Assembly: GCF_030409555.1 (NCBI RefSeq)
Contig: NZ_JAUFPU010000007.1
Span: 57,113-121,112, forward strand
Reading direction: 5' to 3'
From: Chitinimonas viridis
Lineage (GTDB): Bacteria; Pseudomonadota; Gammaproteobacteria; Burkholderiales; Chitinimonadaceae
DNA length: 64,000 bases
Numbering within the stretch: position 1 is the first letter of the stretch; each line of letters starts with the position of its first letter. A program made the translations under genes and the position numbers. Below the pieces are notes generated by a model, which was given only the letters and a program-made list of their open reading frames with translations, was not told the origin of the DNA and made no database searches. Shown here one piece after another: positions 63,851 through 64,000 of the stretch.

Positions 63851-64000
63851 TTACTCGATGATCTTACCGACAACGCCGGCGCCAACGGTACGGCCACCTT
63901 CGCGGATAGCGAAGCGCAGACCTTGTTCCATGGCGATCGGAGCAATCAGGGCAACAACCACTTCAACGTTGTCGCCTGGCATCACCATTTCGGTGCCAGC
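63851..64000 (-). CDS. tuf: Elongation factor Tu, C-terminal fragment
   Basis: The minus-strand frame enters at the right edge and ends with TAA at 63851, giving 49 residues that include [27 protein letters not shown] and the end GKIIE. This is the conserved EF-Tu domain 3. EF-Tu carries aminoacyl-tRNA to the ribosome. The rest lies beyond the window. Confidence 0.97.
   Translation of the reverse strand, partial: AGTEMVMPGDNVEVVVALIAPIAMEQGLRFAIREGGRTVGAGVVGKIIE

Overview
The window is a GC-rich stretch of bacterial chromosome, most likely from a free-living, motile, chitin- or GlcNAc-using betaproteobacterium. Three observations support this: the gene order tuf-rpsJ-rplC through secY-infA-rpmJ-rpsM-rpsK-rpsD-rpoA-rplQ, the block pilB-pilC-pilD-coaE-zapD-yacG, and close matches to betaproteobacterial/gammaproteobacterial families throughout. 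The genus cannot be fixed from sequence reading alone. I saw no rRNA, tRNA, insertion sequence, prophage or CRISPR array.

Layout. (1) 1-459: the tail of a TetR-type regulator and an EmrE-like multidrug exporter. (2) 555-8036, minus strand: a histidine-utilisation locus read hutH, hutC, GNAT acetyltransferase, hutU, hutI, a small membrane protein, hutG. It would turn histidine into glutamate plus formamide, and a TTGT-N4-ACAA palindrome upstream of hutH is a likely HutC operator. (3) 8402-15292: an AsmA-family protein, FadM thioesterase, a chemoreceptor, MnmA with a NudJ-type Nudix hydrolase, and a secreted Lys/Glu-rich repeat protein. (4) 15491-28445, plus strand: a complete PTS-independent GlcNAc/chitobiose system. 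It contains a BadF-type amino-sugar kinase, GntR regulator, NagA deacetylase, SIS-domain deaminase, ABC importer (binding protein plus two permeases), a cytoplasmic GH3 hexosaminidase, a separately transcribed MsmK/UgpC-type ATPase and a TonB-dependent receptor. Two almost identical promoter/operator elements, 9 kb apart, tie the two transcription units together. (5) 28695-31919, minus strand: a CHASE2 adenylate cyclase, an SH3-domain periplasmic protein and an M48 metallopeptidase in one tight operon.

(6) 31988-39322, mostly minus strand: an unknown protein, YebC, a PsiF-like protein, XerD, an AEC-family transporter, rplS-trmD-rimM-rpsP and ffh. (7) 39584-49676, mostly plus strand: a CcsA/YpjD-like membrane protein, type IV pilus assembly (PilB, PilC, PilD), CoaE, ZapD, YacG, an ornithine-lipid pair (OlsB-OlsA), convergent ApaH, and an HDOD protein. 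(8) 49758-64000, minus strand: the ribosomal-protein superoperon from tuf to rplQ.

How the genes work together. In the GlcNAc region the receptor would bring oligosaccharides across the outer membrane. The binding protein, permeases and ATPase import GlcNAc or chitobiose, and the GH3 enzyme splits the disaccharide. The kinase makes GlcNAc-6-P, NagA deacetylates it and the SIS deaminase gives fructose-6-P. The GntR protein is the obvious candidate regulator of both promoters. No wholly new system is obvious. The most unusual items are the GlcNAc regulatory elements, the unassigned genes inside the hut operon, a changed metal-ligand motif in HutG, the cyclase-SH3-peptidase operon, the repeat protein, and structured spacers within the ribosomal operon.
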